A stretch of 64,000 nt of DNA. It comes from Liolophura sinensis (lineage: Eukaryota > Mollusca > Polyplacophora > Chitonida > Chitonidae). The notes beneath the pieces are model-generated. The model was not told the origin of the DNA. It ran no database searches and saw only the letters and a list, made by a program, of their open reading frames with translations. The first letter of the stretch is position 1. Every line of letters starts with the position of its first letter. The translations under genes were made by a program, and so were the position numbers. This document shows positions 63,751 through 64,000 of the stretch, piece after piece. The DNA lies in contig NC_088302.1 of NCBI RefSeq assembly GCF_032854445.1, positions 23,201,788 through 23,265,787 of the forward strand, given 5' to 3'.

Positions 63751-64000
63751 GGGGCCTCTGTGGCTCAATTGGTTAGCGCGCTAGCGCAGCGCAATGACCC
63801 AGGAGTCTCTCACCAATGCGGTCGCTGTGAGTTCAAGTCCAGCTCATGCTGGCTTCCTCTCCGGCCGTAGGTGGGAAGGTCTGTCAGCAACCTGCAGATG
63901 GTCGTCGGTTTCCCCTGGTCTCTGCCTGGTTTCCACCCACCATAATGCTGGCCACCGGTGTATAAGTGAAATATTCTTGAGTTACAGCATAAAACACCAA
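63751..64000 (+). mobile_element. SINE with intact tRNA-like head, cut by the window end
   Basis: This is the best-preserved 5' end of the family in the window. GGGGCCTCTG leads into an A-box-like TGGCTCAATTGGTTAGCGCG, and a B-box-like GAGTTCAAGTCC ends at 63840. These are the two internal RNA polymerase III promoter elements inherited from a tRNA. The body follows with GTGGGAAGGTCTGTCAGCAA, CCACCATAATGCTGG, AAATATTCTTGAG and AAAACACCAA. The tail lies beyond the window. Confidence 0.95.

Overview
The window is animal (metazoan) nuclear DNA, AT-rich and mostly non-coding. It has spliced coding exons, tRNA-derived SINEs with target-site duplications, long minisatellites, and a 200-base assembly gap. 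The SINE family (tRNA-like head, a body ending CGTAAAACACCAATC, an AAATAAAT-type tail) and the protocadherin architecture point to a lophotrochozoan, most likely a mollusc. That assignment comes from recognising the repeat style, not from a search.

Only one gene can be supported: a protocadherin on the minus strand at 10039-14518. A large first coding exon encodes a signal peptide, seven cadherin (EC) repeats, a transmembrane helix and the start of the cytoplasmic tail. Two small downstream exons (10627-10738 and 10039-10316) join it in frame through canonical GT-AG introns (phases 0 and 1), giving a predicted 1032-residue type I membrane adhesion protein. Reading through the first intron would give a 918-residue form with a different tail.

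Layout: 1-3.6 kb, SINE and AT-rich DNA; 3.65-6.25 kb, a 35-bp minisatellite of about 74 copies with internal duplicated blocks; 6.25-9.8 kb, several SINE fragments, a 139-bp tandem duplication, an inverted-repeat element and a GATC-rich cluster of degenerate ~68-bp repeats; 10.0-14.5 kb, the protocadherin; 14.5-39.7 kb, apparently gene-free DNA with scattered SINEs and the gap at 29501-29700, which is flanked by near-identical sequence; 39.7-43.1 kb, four degenerate copies of a roughly 1-kb unit; 46.8 kb, a 53-bp tandem repeat; 48.7 kb, a second, unrelated ~35-bp array split by a SINE insertion; 55.1-55.8 kb, a 24-bp minisatellite; 62.7 kb, an 87-bp tandem duplication; 63.75 kb to the end, the best-preserved SINE head.

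I did not find a convincing new biological system. The items most worth a second look are the protocadherin's alternative 3' end with SINE-derived AATAAA signals, the GATC/TCF-like cluster just downstream of the gene, the ~1-kb degenerate repeats, and the probable false duplication at the gap. Most other open reading frames in the window are short and look like chance or satellite artefacts.
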